Positions 4,893-10,451 of a stretch of DNA of 10,451 nt are shown here, piece after piece. The position numbers were made by a program, and so were the translations under genes. Each line of letters starts with the position of its first letter. Position 1 is the first letter of the stretch. Source of the stretch: Baffinella frigidus (Eukaryota > Cryptophyceae > Cryptomonadales > Baffinellaceae); assembly GCA_026770585.1 (NCBI GenBank), contig MU646427.1, forward strand, positions 482,652-493,102, written 5' to 3'. The notes beneath the pieces are model-generated. The model made no database searches. It had not been told where the DNA came from and saw only the letters and a list, made by a program, of their open reading frames with translations.

Positions 4893-6549
4893 TCATGCCG
4901 TGAGGAAGCCGAAGTCGCACGTGGAGAACTGAGCCTGCCCCCACGGCGCCGTGGGGGCCCCGAAGAGAGTCGCGTGTTGCATCGCCAGCCGCTCCCACGA
5001 GCTCGCCTCCGACGCGAGCATCTTTTCTGCGGACGGTGTCCCGTGTAGGATGGCCGCGGTGTGCTGCCGCGGGACGTCCTCGTACGACGCCGCGTACACC
5101 GACGGGAGACCGTGGTGCTGTTTGCTCTCGAAGTGCGGTTGGGGGTGCGGCCATCCCGCGGCTTGCCGTGGCCAGCGCTCCATGCTCCCCCGCTCGGACC
5201 AGACGTCGTGCACCCGCTCAGAGGAACTCCACGCCGCCGACCGCGCCCGGTGCGCAGCGTCCACCATGGCCGCGTGCTCCTCCCGCCGCTGCGTCCCCAC
5301 CCACTCCGCCGTCGGGCCCGTCGAGGTCGAGGCCGTCGAGGCTTCCCCCCACAAAGACGGGGACGCGGCGGGTGCGGGTGCTGCAGCGGGGATGAGGGCG
5401 CGCGCGGCGCGGGGTTGCGGTGCGGCGCGGGGCTGCGGTGCGGCGCGGGGCTGCGGTGCGGCACGGGGCTGCGGCGCAGGCTTCACCTTGCGCACCGCCA
5501 CCGCCGCCGCCTCCCGCACCACCACGGCGGGCATCGGAGGCGTCGGCTCGGCGCTCGGCGCTGCGGCTGGGGCGATGCGCTCCACGGGTGTGGCGGACGG
5601 GACGCGTTCAACAAGGGAGCAAGGAGGTGGCGGGCGGCGGATTTGCTGGTACGGCCATCGCGTGACGCCGAGCTTGCGGCAGACGGATTTGAGCGCCGTC
5701 GGGCACAGGCCCTGCGCACAGGGTTCTGGTTAGGTGCCGTTGTCGCGGTGGGAGGTGTGCCGACAACGCGGGTTTGCAGCCCCTTTCTCGCCAGATTGCT
5801 GCACTCCGCATAGGCTGTAGGACCATCCTAGCGCTGCTATGAAACACATGGGCCTAGGGGTCGTCACAAATTCCTTAGGACCATCTTAGCGCTGCTAGCG
5901 CTGCTATGAAACTCATGGGCCTAGGGCCTAGGGGTCGTCACAAATTGCTTCATCCTGCCAGATTCGAGAAGAGGCGGGGGCGTATCAGAGCCAGCGCTGC
6001 CTCCTTCAGCGGCTTGTCGAAGTGCGGAGACAGGACTTCGCTTGTCAAGAGCACGGGCTTGTCCGTCGAGCGGACCGACTCTCCCCGCTTCCGTCGGGGG
6101 AACACGCGCGCGGGCGCCGAGCTCTCGTCCTCCGCATCCGCATCTTCCATCTCATCATCCGCAGGCTCGATGGAGCCGGAGCCAGACGGCGTAGACGGGC
6201 CCGGACTCTGGGAGCCTCCCTCGCGTGTTGCTGCCTCCGAAGCCCCTCCGTCGCTGCCTTCGCCCCCATCCTTTTCGGACGGGCTCCGGCCGACTTTCTC
6301 GTCTGACGAGCACCACGGGTCCAACTGCGGCGCGAGGGGTGAGTTAGTCCCGAACAGAAATGGCGCGGATTGCAAATCCCGAGTGAGTTGGGCCGTCATG
6401 GGGTGGCGATGTACCTCGCAGAGCGCCGCCGCAGCGCCTTCCGAGGAGGAATCGAGCTGCAGAAACTCGGAAGTGCTCTCGACGAAGTCGCCGCTCTCGG
6501 GCGCCTCCGGGAGGGGCACGCCCAGCTCTGAATCGCGAAGCCACGGCAT
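4893..6549 (-). CDS. RWP-RK domain transcription factor, two exons
   Basis: A predicted nuclear DNA-binding protein of the RWP-RK family (NIN-like and RKD proteins of plants and algae, which control nitrogen responses and gamete development). Exon 1 is 6549-5986 (188 codons, ATG start) and exon 2 is 5711-4893, giving about 460 residues. The domain spans about 172-214: exon 1 ends LSPHFDKPLKEAALAL and exon 2 begins GLCPTALKSVCRKLGVTRWP, which together match the family's helix-turn-helix with no gap. The signature reads RWPYQQ (206-211), so the usual RK pair is missing. Before the domain are an acidic stretch (128-142) and a basic RRKR (152-155) that could be a nuclear signal. After it come proline/alanine-rich sequence, four PQPRAA repeats (268-291) and a C-terminus I do not recognise. 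No PB1 domain is seen, so it is closer to RKD-type than NIN-like proteins. The target is unknown. Confidence 0.82.
5403..5474 (-). repeat. 18-bp coding tandem repeat x4 (PQPRAA)
   Basis: Four in-frame 18-bp units encode PQPRAA four times in the low-complexity region after the RWP-RK domain. The units differ by single bases, which indicates recent slippage or unequal exchange. Because the period is a multiple of three, copy-number change keeps the frame; strain length polymorphism is likely. Confidence 0.9.
5712..5985 (-). other. Intron inside the RWP-RK domain, non-GT donor
   Basis: This 274-nt stretch separates two halves of one protein domain and contains an in-frame stop (5950-5952). Its 3' end is convincing: GTGCGCAG before the exon, and CTAAC (5729-5733) as a branch site whose A lies 18 nt upstream. 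The 5' end needed to restore the domain exactly is CTG/ATACGC, so the intron would be AT-AG. There is no GT between this point and the stop. A GC donor 6 nt upstream (CTG/GCTCTG) would work but would delete two residues of the domain. Confidence 0.7.
5819..5950. repeat. Tandem duplication filling half of the intron
   Basis: Unit 1 (5819-5876, 58 bp) and unit 2 (5877-5950, 74 bp) share GGACCATC, TAGCGCTGCTATGAAAC and GGGGTCGTCACAAATT. Unit 2 is longer because AGCGCTGCT (9 bp) and GGGCCTA (7 bp) are each doubled inside it, which accounts for the 16-bp difference exactly. The sense-strand word GCAGCGCT also occurs in exon 1, 8 nt before the proposed exon end. Confidence 0.9.
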
Positions 6550-6582
6550 TGCTGCAGTGAAGAGGACGGGGTGGACGGGGTG

Positions 6583-6673
6583 GCGACGTGGAATGACTTG
6601 GCCTTCGATGGGGGCGACGTGGAATGACGTTTCCCTCTGTGCTTATCTGAAATCTGTCTGTATCTGAAATCTG
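6583..6673 (-). promoter_or_regulatory. Paired upstream repeats with ACGT cores
   Basis: Upstream of the ATG at 6549 the sense-strand word GTCATTCCACGTCGC occurs twice (6614-6628 and 6583-6597), 31 bp apart, about three helical turns. Each contains CCACGTC, an ACGT-core sequence of the type bound by bZIP factors in plants. Further upstream CAGATTTCAGATA occurs twice (6661-6673 and 6644-6656), 17 bp apart. No TATA box is evident. The regulatory role is inferred from position, spacing and core sequence; these could also be short duplications in the 5' leader. Confidence 0.5.
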
Positions 6674-7257
6674 ATGAAGACTCGGAACAAAAAAATTGAT
6701 GACACAACAAGTGGTTTTAAACCCGGGGGACCCCAGTTTTAGATGGCGAGATTGGAAGAACACGACCGTTGGACACACCTTTCGTACACCAGTGTTCCAT
6801 CCCGTATTTACCCGCGGAGACCGTTCCGCTTTATTTAGTCAACTCCAGGAATACGAGACCGGAGACGAAACGGAGACCTGTGCCCAAGTGCTCAACCCGA
6901 ATTCTGGACCGGGTACCAAATGGGGGCAGGTTGAAAAAATTCAGGAGTTTGAAATAAAATGTTGGGGGGGGGATGGAATTTTGGGAGGGGGGGGATGGAA
7001 ATTGAGGCCTTTTTGACCTTGGTGGTTTTTGAGATTTTGGGGTTGGTCTCCGTTTGGTCTCCGATTGCAAGTCTCCGAAAAAAGGACTGATGTCGGAGAC
7101 CGTTCCCAACCCGTTTTCCAACCCGGGTTTCGGGTTGGAGGGATCACTACAAATTTGTGACACCCGTGTTCACGACTTTACACGACCGACTGTCTCAGTC
7201 AGTTGTGACCCGTAAACTTCTCATGTTTACTGTCACGTCCTGCGTTTAACACCAAGC
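6674..7257. other. Gene-free stretch with recurring GTCTCCG motifs
   Basis: The 7-mer CGGAGAC occurs at 6815, 6860, 6871 and 7094, and its complement GTCTCCG at 7046, 7057 and 7071. The plus-strand CGGAGACCGTTCC context is repeated around 6815-6827 and 7094-7106. G-rich runs lie at 6963-6971 and 6985-6992. Open frames here are short, overlap on both strands and look compositional, so I do not call a gene. Confidence 0.55.
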
Positions 7258-7532
7258 ATGAGTCTATCAACACGAAAAAAGTCACTTAGACGTCCGTTTA
7301 TTCTGGTCTCGTGGTTCAAAACGTATCGCAAAATGCGTGGAAACGTTTTAACTCAGATCTCAAATCTCGGCTCGAGATTGCAATCTCCTCATCAAAAACC
7401 ATTGCTCCTGGCCCGAAAATGTTTTAAAAATCAAAACTCTGCTGTTTTGGCGTCTCCGGTTTTCGAAAAAGGCGGCCACATCTGCATGGACTTCCGCCAA
7501 AGATACGAAGTCGGACCGCGCGCCACCTGATC
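7258..7532. other. Uncertain open frame, no recognised product
   Basis: A plus-strand frame starts at ATG 7258 and stays open for 90 codons to about 7530. It encodes a basic peptide with no domain I recognise, and a minus-strand frame overlaps it from 7360. It is followed at once by the dispersed CATAACCTG motif. It is probably not a gene, though it is the best plus-strand candidate in this half of the window. Confidence 0.2.
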
Positions 7533-7877
7533 GTTCATAACCTGGATGTAAGCTCCACGAATTCATAACCTGTTGTGACCTGAAAAGCATAGGTGAGATC
7601 CCCTTGCTTTTAAAACCGGTTTCATTTGAAAATCGATTATGCGGTGGCTATGTCACCTAATCAATTCAGGCCTAATTGGCGTATTCCTCGGCGCGATACT
7701 TAATTGGATGAAGTTGAGCGGAGGATGGTTCTGATCTACACACCTTGATCCAACTTTTCGCGGCGCGTCTTTTGGTCCAACATATTCCTGTTCGATTCTC
7801 ACTGCATCGTACGGTACCAGAGGTCCCAGTTCTGGGCCCCTTTCTTTCGCTGCAGGTACAGGGGAGGGGGGCTTGAT

Positions 7878-7966
7878 GTGATCCGAAAGGAAGCATGGTC
7901 TTTGTACAGAACCAGTTCCGGTGTCCGCCTATGTTTGGAGCTCGAAGAACCTAAAGGACCTAAAGG
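7878..7966 (+). repeat. 90-bp dispersed repeat, copy 1
   Basis: It begins GTGATCCGAAAGGAAGCATG, continues through GTTCCGGTGTCCGCCTATG and ends in GAAGAACCTAAAGGACC. It is closely matched by 9979-10069. A 20-codon open frame starting at its internal ATG is present, but differences between the copies there are all amino-acid-changing, so it does not look like a conserved peptide. Confidence 0.88.
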
Positions 7967-8078
7967 TGGAAAGAGCTCAACCAGCGCCTTCCCCGCTTCT
8001 TGAAAAATAACCATATGTTAAATGAACACGAAATCAAGAGCATTTAAAACCTAAAGGACCTAGAGGCAGTTTAATGGT

Positions 8079-8125
8079 TTCCCGCCGACTTGGAGCAGTT
8101 CTATCCCGCTCCAAGTCGGCGGGAA
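8079..8125. repeat. Perfect 18-bp inverted repeat
   Basis: TTCCCGCCGACTTGGAGC (8079-8096) is exactly complementary to 8108-8125 around an 11-nt loop. Six GC pairs lie at the base of the stem. The lack of any mismatch in otherwise decayed surroundings suggests recent origin or constraint. No T run follows and no gene precedes it, so a terminator is not indicated. Confidence 0.95.
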
Positions 8126-8127
8126 TC

Positions 8128-8210
8128 ATTTTCTTCTGTGATTGACTTTACAAGTGTGTTTATTTTCTTCTGTGCTCGACTTTACAAGTGTGATTGACTT
8201 TACAAGCCTG
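8128..8210. repeat. Tandem repeat, about 31-34 bp (CTTCTGTG..GACTTTACAAGTGTG)
   Basis: Two full units (8128-8158 and 8159-8192) share TTTTCTTCTGTG and GACTTTACAAGTGTG; a third is partial (8193-8210, ATTGACTTTACAAG). The block sits between the perfect inverted repeat and the second copy of the 90-bp dispersed repeat. Confidence 0.85.
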
Positions 8211-8212
8211 TT

Positions 8213-8299
8213 GTGGTCTGAAAGAAAGCATGGCTTTTTTGCAGCACAAGTACCAGTGTCCGATTATGTTGGGGGCTCCAAGAACCTCATGTACCTAAA
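8213..8299 (+). repeat. 90-bp dispersed repeat, copy 2
   Basis: This is a more diverged copy: GTGGTCTGAAAGAAAGCATG, CCAGTGTCCGATTATG and GGGGGCTCCAAGAACCT. It has the same order and spacing as copy 1. A fragment of the repeat's last part (AAAACCTAAAGGACCTAGAGG) also lies at 8047-8067. Confidence 0.8.
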
Positions 8300-8462
8300 T
8301 CGTGGTGAAAAAATCTCTCTTTTGTTTCCGTCAAAAGCCTTGCTCGCACCAATCCTGAGCATTCATAACCTGTTGAGAACTCTCAGGACGCCCCTACCCC
8401 GCACCCCCCAAGAGAACCACCCTCTATCCCCTCTTCACGAGCCTCTGCACTGCAGAGATCAA

Positions 8463-8564
8463 TGCGATCCGAAGGCAAAAAAATCTTTTTATGCAGATCT
8501 TTTCTACGGAAAGGCGTGTCGGTGGGCCATGTTGAGAGCATCTAAAACCTAAAGGACCGAAAGG
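8463..8564 (+). repeat. 90-bp dispersed repeat, copy 3, decayed
   Basis: GCGATCCGAAGGCAAAAAAA, GGCGTGTCGGTGGGCCATG and AAAACCTAAAGGACCGAAAGG follow the order of the other copies with insertions and many substitutions. Confidence 0.6.
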
Positions 8565-8586
8565 ACGCGCCACTTGATGTGCCATA

Positions 8587-8690
8587 TATCCCTCAAGTGG
8601 CCAAGGGGTCCAAATACACCCCCTGAGGTCCTAGGCAGGTCCTAGGGCCCTACGGCAGAGCTCATGCGCCTACTGGCCACTTCAGGGATA
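8587..8690. mobile_element. Family B foldback element, copy B3
   Basis: A 104-bp element. The left end TATCCCTCAAGTGGCC pairs with the right end GGCCACTTCAGGGATA. The interior shares the GAGGTCCTAGGCAGGTCCTA block with B2, followed by a changed hairpin (CTACGGCAGAG). It lies about 4.6 kb from B1/B2 in the same orientation, which shows the family is dispersed. Confidence 0.9.
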
Positions 8691-9114
8691 TCCATGCCCT
8701 GATTTGTGAGTACCTAAAATTCATAACCTGGTTATGATTGCTGAGAGCTTGCAAATGAGCGTGCCCTTTTTGGTGCTTTGGTGCTTTGTATCACACTCAC
8801 ATCAAAGGCCACGCCCACCTCACTCTTGAGGAGATGGGAACAATCTACGCATGAGCTTCCCGATCCTCACAAACGACTGTGCCCAGAACTTGCGCCACAC
8901 GACCTTTCGTCCTTTCCACGTCCACGCTTCACACTCAAAATCGTCCTTTCCACGTCCGCGCGATATCAAATTAACAACACAACGTATGACCGTGTCTCGT
9001 GCTCCACGGATTCATAACCTGGTGTGATATCCTTGGATTCGTAACCTGCTAATCGTGGGAAGCCTTTTTCGCAGAATCCTGAGCATTCATAACCTGTTGT
9101 CTCCGCGGGGTTTG
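8691..9114. other. Gene-free stretch with short duplications
   Basis: TCGTCCTTTCCACGTCC occurs twice (from 8907 and 8941), 34 bp apart. Four copies of the ATTCATAACCTG motif lie here. A plus-strand frame over 8778-9017 has no recognisable features and overlaps the motif copy at 9010, so it is not called. Confidence 0.45.
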
Positions 9115-9509
9115 GGGGTTTTGGTTTCGGGTTAAGGTCTTAGGGGTGAAGGTTTGGGTTTTAGGTTGTAGGGTGTAGGGTGTAGGGTGTAGGGTGTAGG
9201 GTGTAGGGTGTAGGGTGTAGGGTGTAGGGTGTAGGGTTTAGGGTGTAGGGTTTAGGGTTTAGAGTTTAGGATTCAGAGTTTAGGGTTCAGGGTTTAGGCT
9301 CATGGTTCAGGATTTACGGTGTGGGGAGTAGGGTGTAGGGTTTGGGGTGCAGGGTTTAGGGTTTAGGGTTTAGGGCTGAGGGTTGAGGGATTGGGGTTGA
9401 GAGTTGAGGGTTGTGGGTTTGGGGTTTGGGGTTTGGGGTTGAGGGTTGAGGGCTTAGGGTTCAGATCTGAAGTTTCAGGGTTGAGGGTGTGGGGTGTAGG
9501 GTGTAGGGT

Positions 9510-9562
<53 letters not shown>

Positions 9563-9860
9563 GGTTTGGGGTTGATTGTTGAGGGTTTGTAGTTTAGGGT
9601 TTATTGTTTATGGTTTAGAGTTTAAGGTTGAGGGTTCATGGTTTAGGGTGGAGGGTGGAGGGTGTAGGGTGTAGGTTTTAGGTTTTAGGGTTCAGAGTTC
9701 AGGGTTTAGGGTCTATCGTCTACGGTTCAGGGTTCAGGTTTCAGGGTTTAGGGTTCAGGGTTTAAGGTTTAGGGTTCAGGGTTCAGGGTTTAAGGTGTCG
9801 GGTGTAGGGTGTCGGGTGTCGGGTGTAGGGGTTAGGGTTCAAGGTTGAGTGTTTAGGTAG
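9115..9860. repeat. Degenerate G-rich telomere-like array
   Basis: About 740 bp of roughly 7-bp units of TTTAGGG type. Variants occur in homogeneous blocks: TGTAGGG ten times (9167-9236), TTTAGGG near 9356-9376, TTTGGGG near 9418-9440, and TTGAGGG eight times (9509-9564). Mixed TTCAGGG/TTTAGGG follows near 9690-9790, then TGTCGGG/TGTAGGG near 9800-9830. It ends at ordinary sequence. The array is interstitial and oriented as a right-hand chromosome end would be. Confidence 0.95.
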
Positions 9861-9978
9861 ATGGCATGTTCGCGTGCATACTAAAAAAACCTGAGCGAGA
9901 TCACAGTTTTGACCAGAACGTTTCCTTGGAAGGGTACTCCTCAGTAAATTTGTGACTTAACCCATATCAAAGTGACTT

Positions 9979-10069
9979 GTGATCCGAAAGGAAGCATGGC
10001 CTTTCTACATAACAAGTTCCGGTGTCCGCCTATGTTGGGAGCTCGAAGAACCTAAAAGACCTACAGGAC
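9979..10069 (+). repeat. 90-bp dispersed repeat, copy 4
   Basis: This copy is closely similar to copy 1 at 7878 (GATCCGAAAGGAAGCATGG, AAGTTCCGGTGTCCGCCTAT, GAGCTCGAAGAACCTAAA). The two copies flank the G-rich telomere-like array on either side. Confidence 0.88.
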
Positions 10070-10070
10070 G

Positions 10071-10120
10071 GCTTTTCTACGTGTCCGTCTATGTTGGGAG
10101 CTCAAAGAAAGACCTAAAGG
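10071..10120 (+). repeat. Second half of the 90-bp repeat, tandem partial copy
   Basis: GTGTCCGTCTATGTTGGGAG, then CTCAAAGAAAGACCTAAAGG, repeats the latter half of copy 4 directly behind it. Unequal exchange or a nested duplication is likely. Confidence 0.8.
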
Positions 10121-10287
10121 ACTTGACCCATACTCTGCGTCGCTGCTTGCAGTGCCTGTGACTTGGAGGGGGTCCGAGCCTGCTTCAGAGGGGTTTCTTG
10201 ACATTAAGGTGCTGTAGGGCCTGTAGGTTTTGATTTCGCCTAACATAGGCGAACACGTTGCCCTTTCGTAGAAAGGATCTCAACACA
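10121..10287. other. Unassigned sequence
   Basis: No gene or repeat match is evident. A weak foldback joins CCTTTCGTAGAAAGG (10262-10276): CCTTTC and GAAAGG around GTA. Confidence 0.3.
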
Positions 10288-10451
10288 CAGGGGTACCTCG
10301 CTCATAAGAAGCCCAAGAACCTGTAACTTAGGAACACGGAACTAATTCGACCCCTGCGTGTTCTTAAATTAGTGCATGTACCAGAGGGTTGACTAAACCT
10401 TGCGTTTAGTTTTTTTCCTTGTCTTTTCGACAAGGAAATAAGAACGGGGGG
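10288..10451. mobile_element. Family A long-form element, left part, cut by window edge
   Basis: The left arm CAGGGGTACCTCGCTCAT starts at 10288. It is followed by TAACTTAGGAACAC (10324-10337), CTGCGTGTTCTTAAATTAG and GAGGGTTGACTAAACCTTGC, the same order as in A3. The long stem is lost: only ACTAAA / TTTAGT remains around CCTTGCG. After a T run comes a separate perfect 10-bp stem, TTTCCTTGTC (10414-10423) with its complement (10429-10438). The right arm would lie beyond the window. Confidence 0.75.

Larger units (their letters stand above)
7533..9096. repeat. Dispersed 12-bp motif ATTCATAACCTG, seven copies
   Basis: Copies with at most two changes lie at 7533, 7561, 8361, 8719, 9010, 9037 and 9085, all on the plus strand. 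The contexts are partly shared: CCTGAGCATTCATAACCTG at 8354 and 9078, and GCTCCACGAATTCATAACCTG near 7552 and 9001. Three related copies lie at 1746, 2164 and 3114. The motif may be the conserved end of a decayed dispersed repeat or a protein-binding site. Confidence 0.8.

Noticed and set aside
4461-4903. Several plus-strand frames of 64-91 codons
   Set aside because: They translate the arms and core of family A elements; the repeats themselves explain the open frames.
4814-5464. Minus-strand 216-codon frame overlapping exon 2
   Set aside because: It is a different frame from the RWP-RK exon, begins inside the 18-bp repeats, and is an Arg/Pro/Ser-rich shadow.
4951-5813. Long plus-strand open frames (250-260 codons) across the GC-rich island
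   Set aside because: They lie opposite the RWP-RK exon, owe their length to high GC content, and give low-complexity Ala/Arg/Cys-rich sequence without motifs.
5906-6667. Plus-strand 253-codon frame opposite exon 1
   Set aside because: The minus-strand exon carries the domain start, acidic stretch and basic signal that continue into exon 2; the plus frame is its antisense shadow.
7898-7957. A 20-codon peptide start in the 90-bp repeat, open in copies 1, 2 and 4
   Set aside because: All differences between copies 1 and 4 in this frame change the amino acid, so there is no sign of protein-level constraint.
8142-8552. Plus-strand 136-codon frame
   Set aside because: It is composed of a tandem repeat and two copies of the 90-bp dispersed repeat, so it is open by chance.
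10411-10438. T run and perfect stem as a bacterial-type terminator
   Set aside because: The T run precedes the stem instead of following it on the plus strand, there is no upstream gene, and the DNA is eukaryotic.
1-10451. tRNA or rRNA genes
   Set aside because: No cloverleaf with GTTCRANNC-type B box and matching acceptor stem was found by eye, and no rRNA core sequence was recognised. A tRNAscan-SE run would settle the tRNA point.

Overview
The window is eukaryotic nuclear DNA. There is no bacterial gene packing, long stretches lack any convincing reading frame, 7-bp telomere-type repeats (TTTAGGG class and variants) occur near both ends, and the one recognisable gene is a spliced RWP-RK transcription factor. 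TTTAGGG-type repeats together with an RWP-RK gene point to a microalga or another member of the plant/alga side of eukaryotes. The GC-rich coding style and abundant G-run foldback repeats would suit a cryptophyte or similar alga, but that placement is a low-confidence impression.

Layout. 1-56 is a clean 7-bp array; 57-544 is mostly unassigned but holds two copies of a 33-bp segment; 545-780 is a C-rich degenerate telomere-like array. 781-1569 contains a long inverted repeat (999-1078 / 1148-1226) and a 29-bp tandem repeat. 1570-4780 is a dense bed of small repeats: an AT-rich CTTAAGTAGTTCT family with palindromes, short transposon-like elements with CAGGGGTACCTCGCTCAT ends (called family A here), and elements with TATCCCTTAAGTG ends (family B). 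4893-6549 (minus strand) is a GC-rich island carrying a two-exon gene whose RWP-RK domain is split across a 274-nt intron. 6583-6673 holds paired short repeats just upstream of its start codon. 6674-9114 is non-coding: recurring GTCTCCG and ATTCATAACCTG motifs, a roughly 90-bp dispersed repeat, a perfect 18-bp foldback and a third family B element. 9115-9860 is a G-rich degenerate telomere-like array. 9861-10451 has two more copies of the 90-bp repeat and the left end of another family A element.

How it fits together. The telomere-like arrays are C-rich on the left and G-rich on the right, the outward orientation of two chromosome ends, although other DNA lies outside both. The repeat bed looks like subtelomeric or heterochromatic sequence around one gene island. 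No transposase is present, so the small elements must be non-autonomous. The most notable items are: the RWP-RK gene with QQ in place of the signature RK pair, a splice junction that lacks a GT donor, a coding segment echoed in direct and inverted orientation just past the stop codon, and family B elements whose two arms differ between copies yet stay complementary within each copy.
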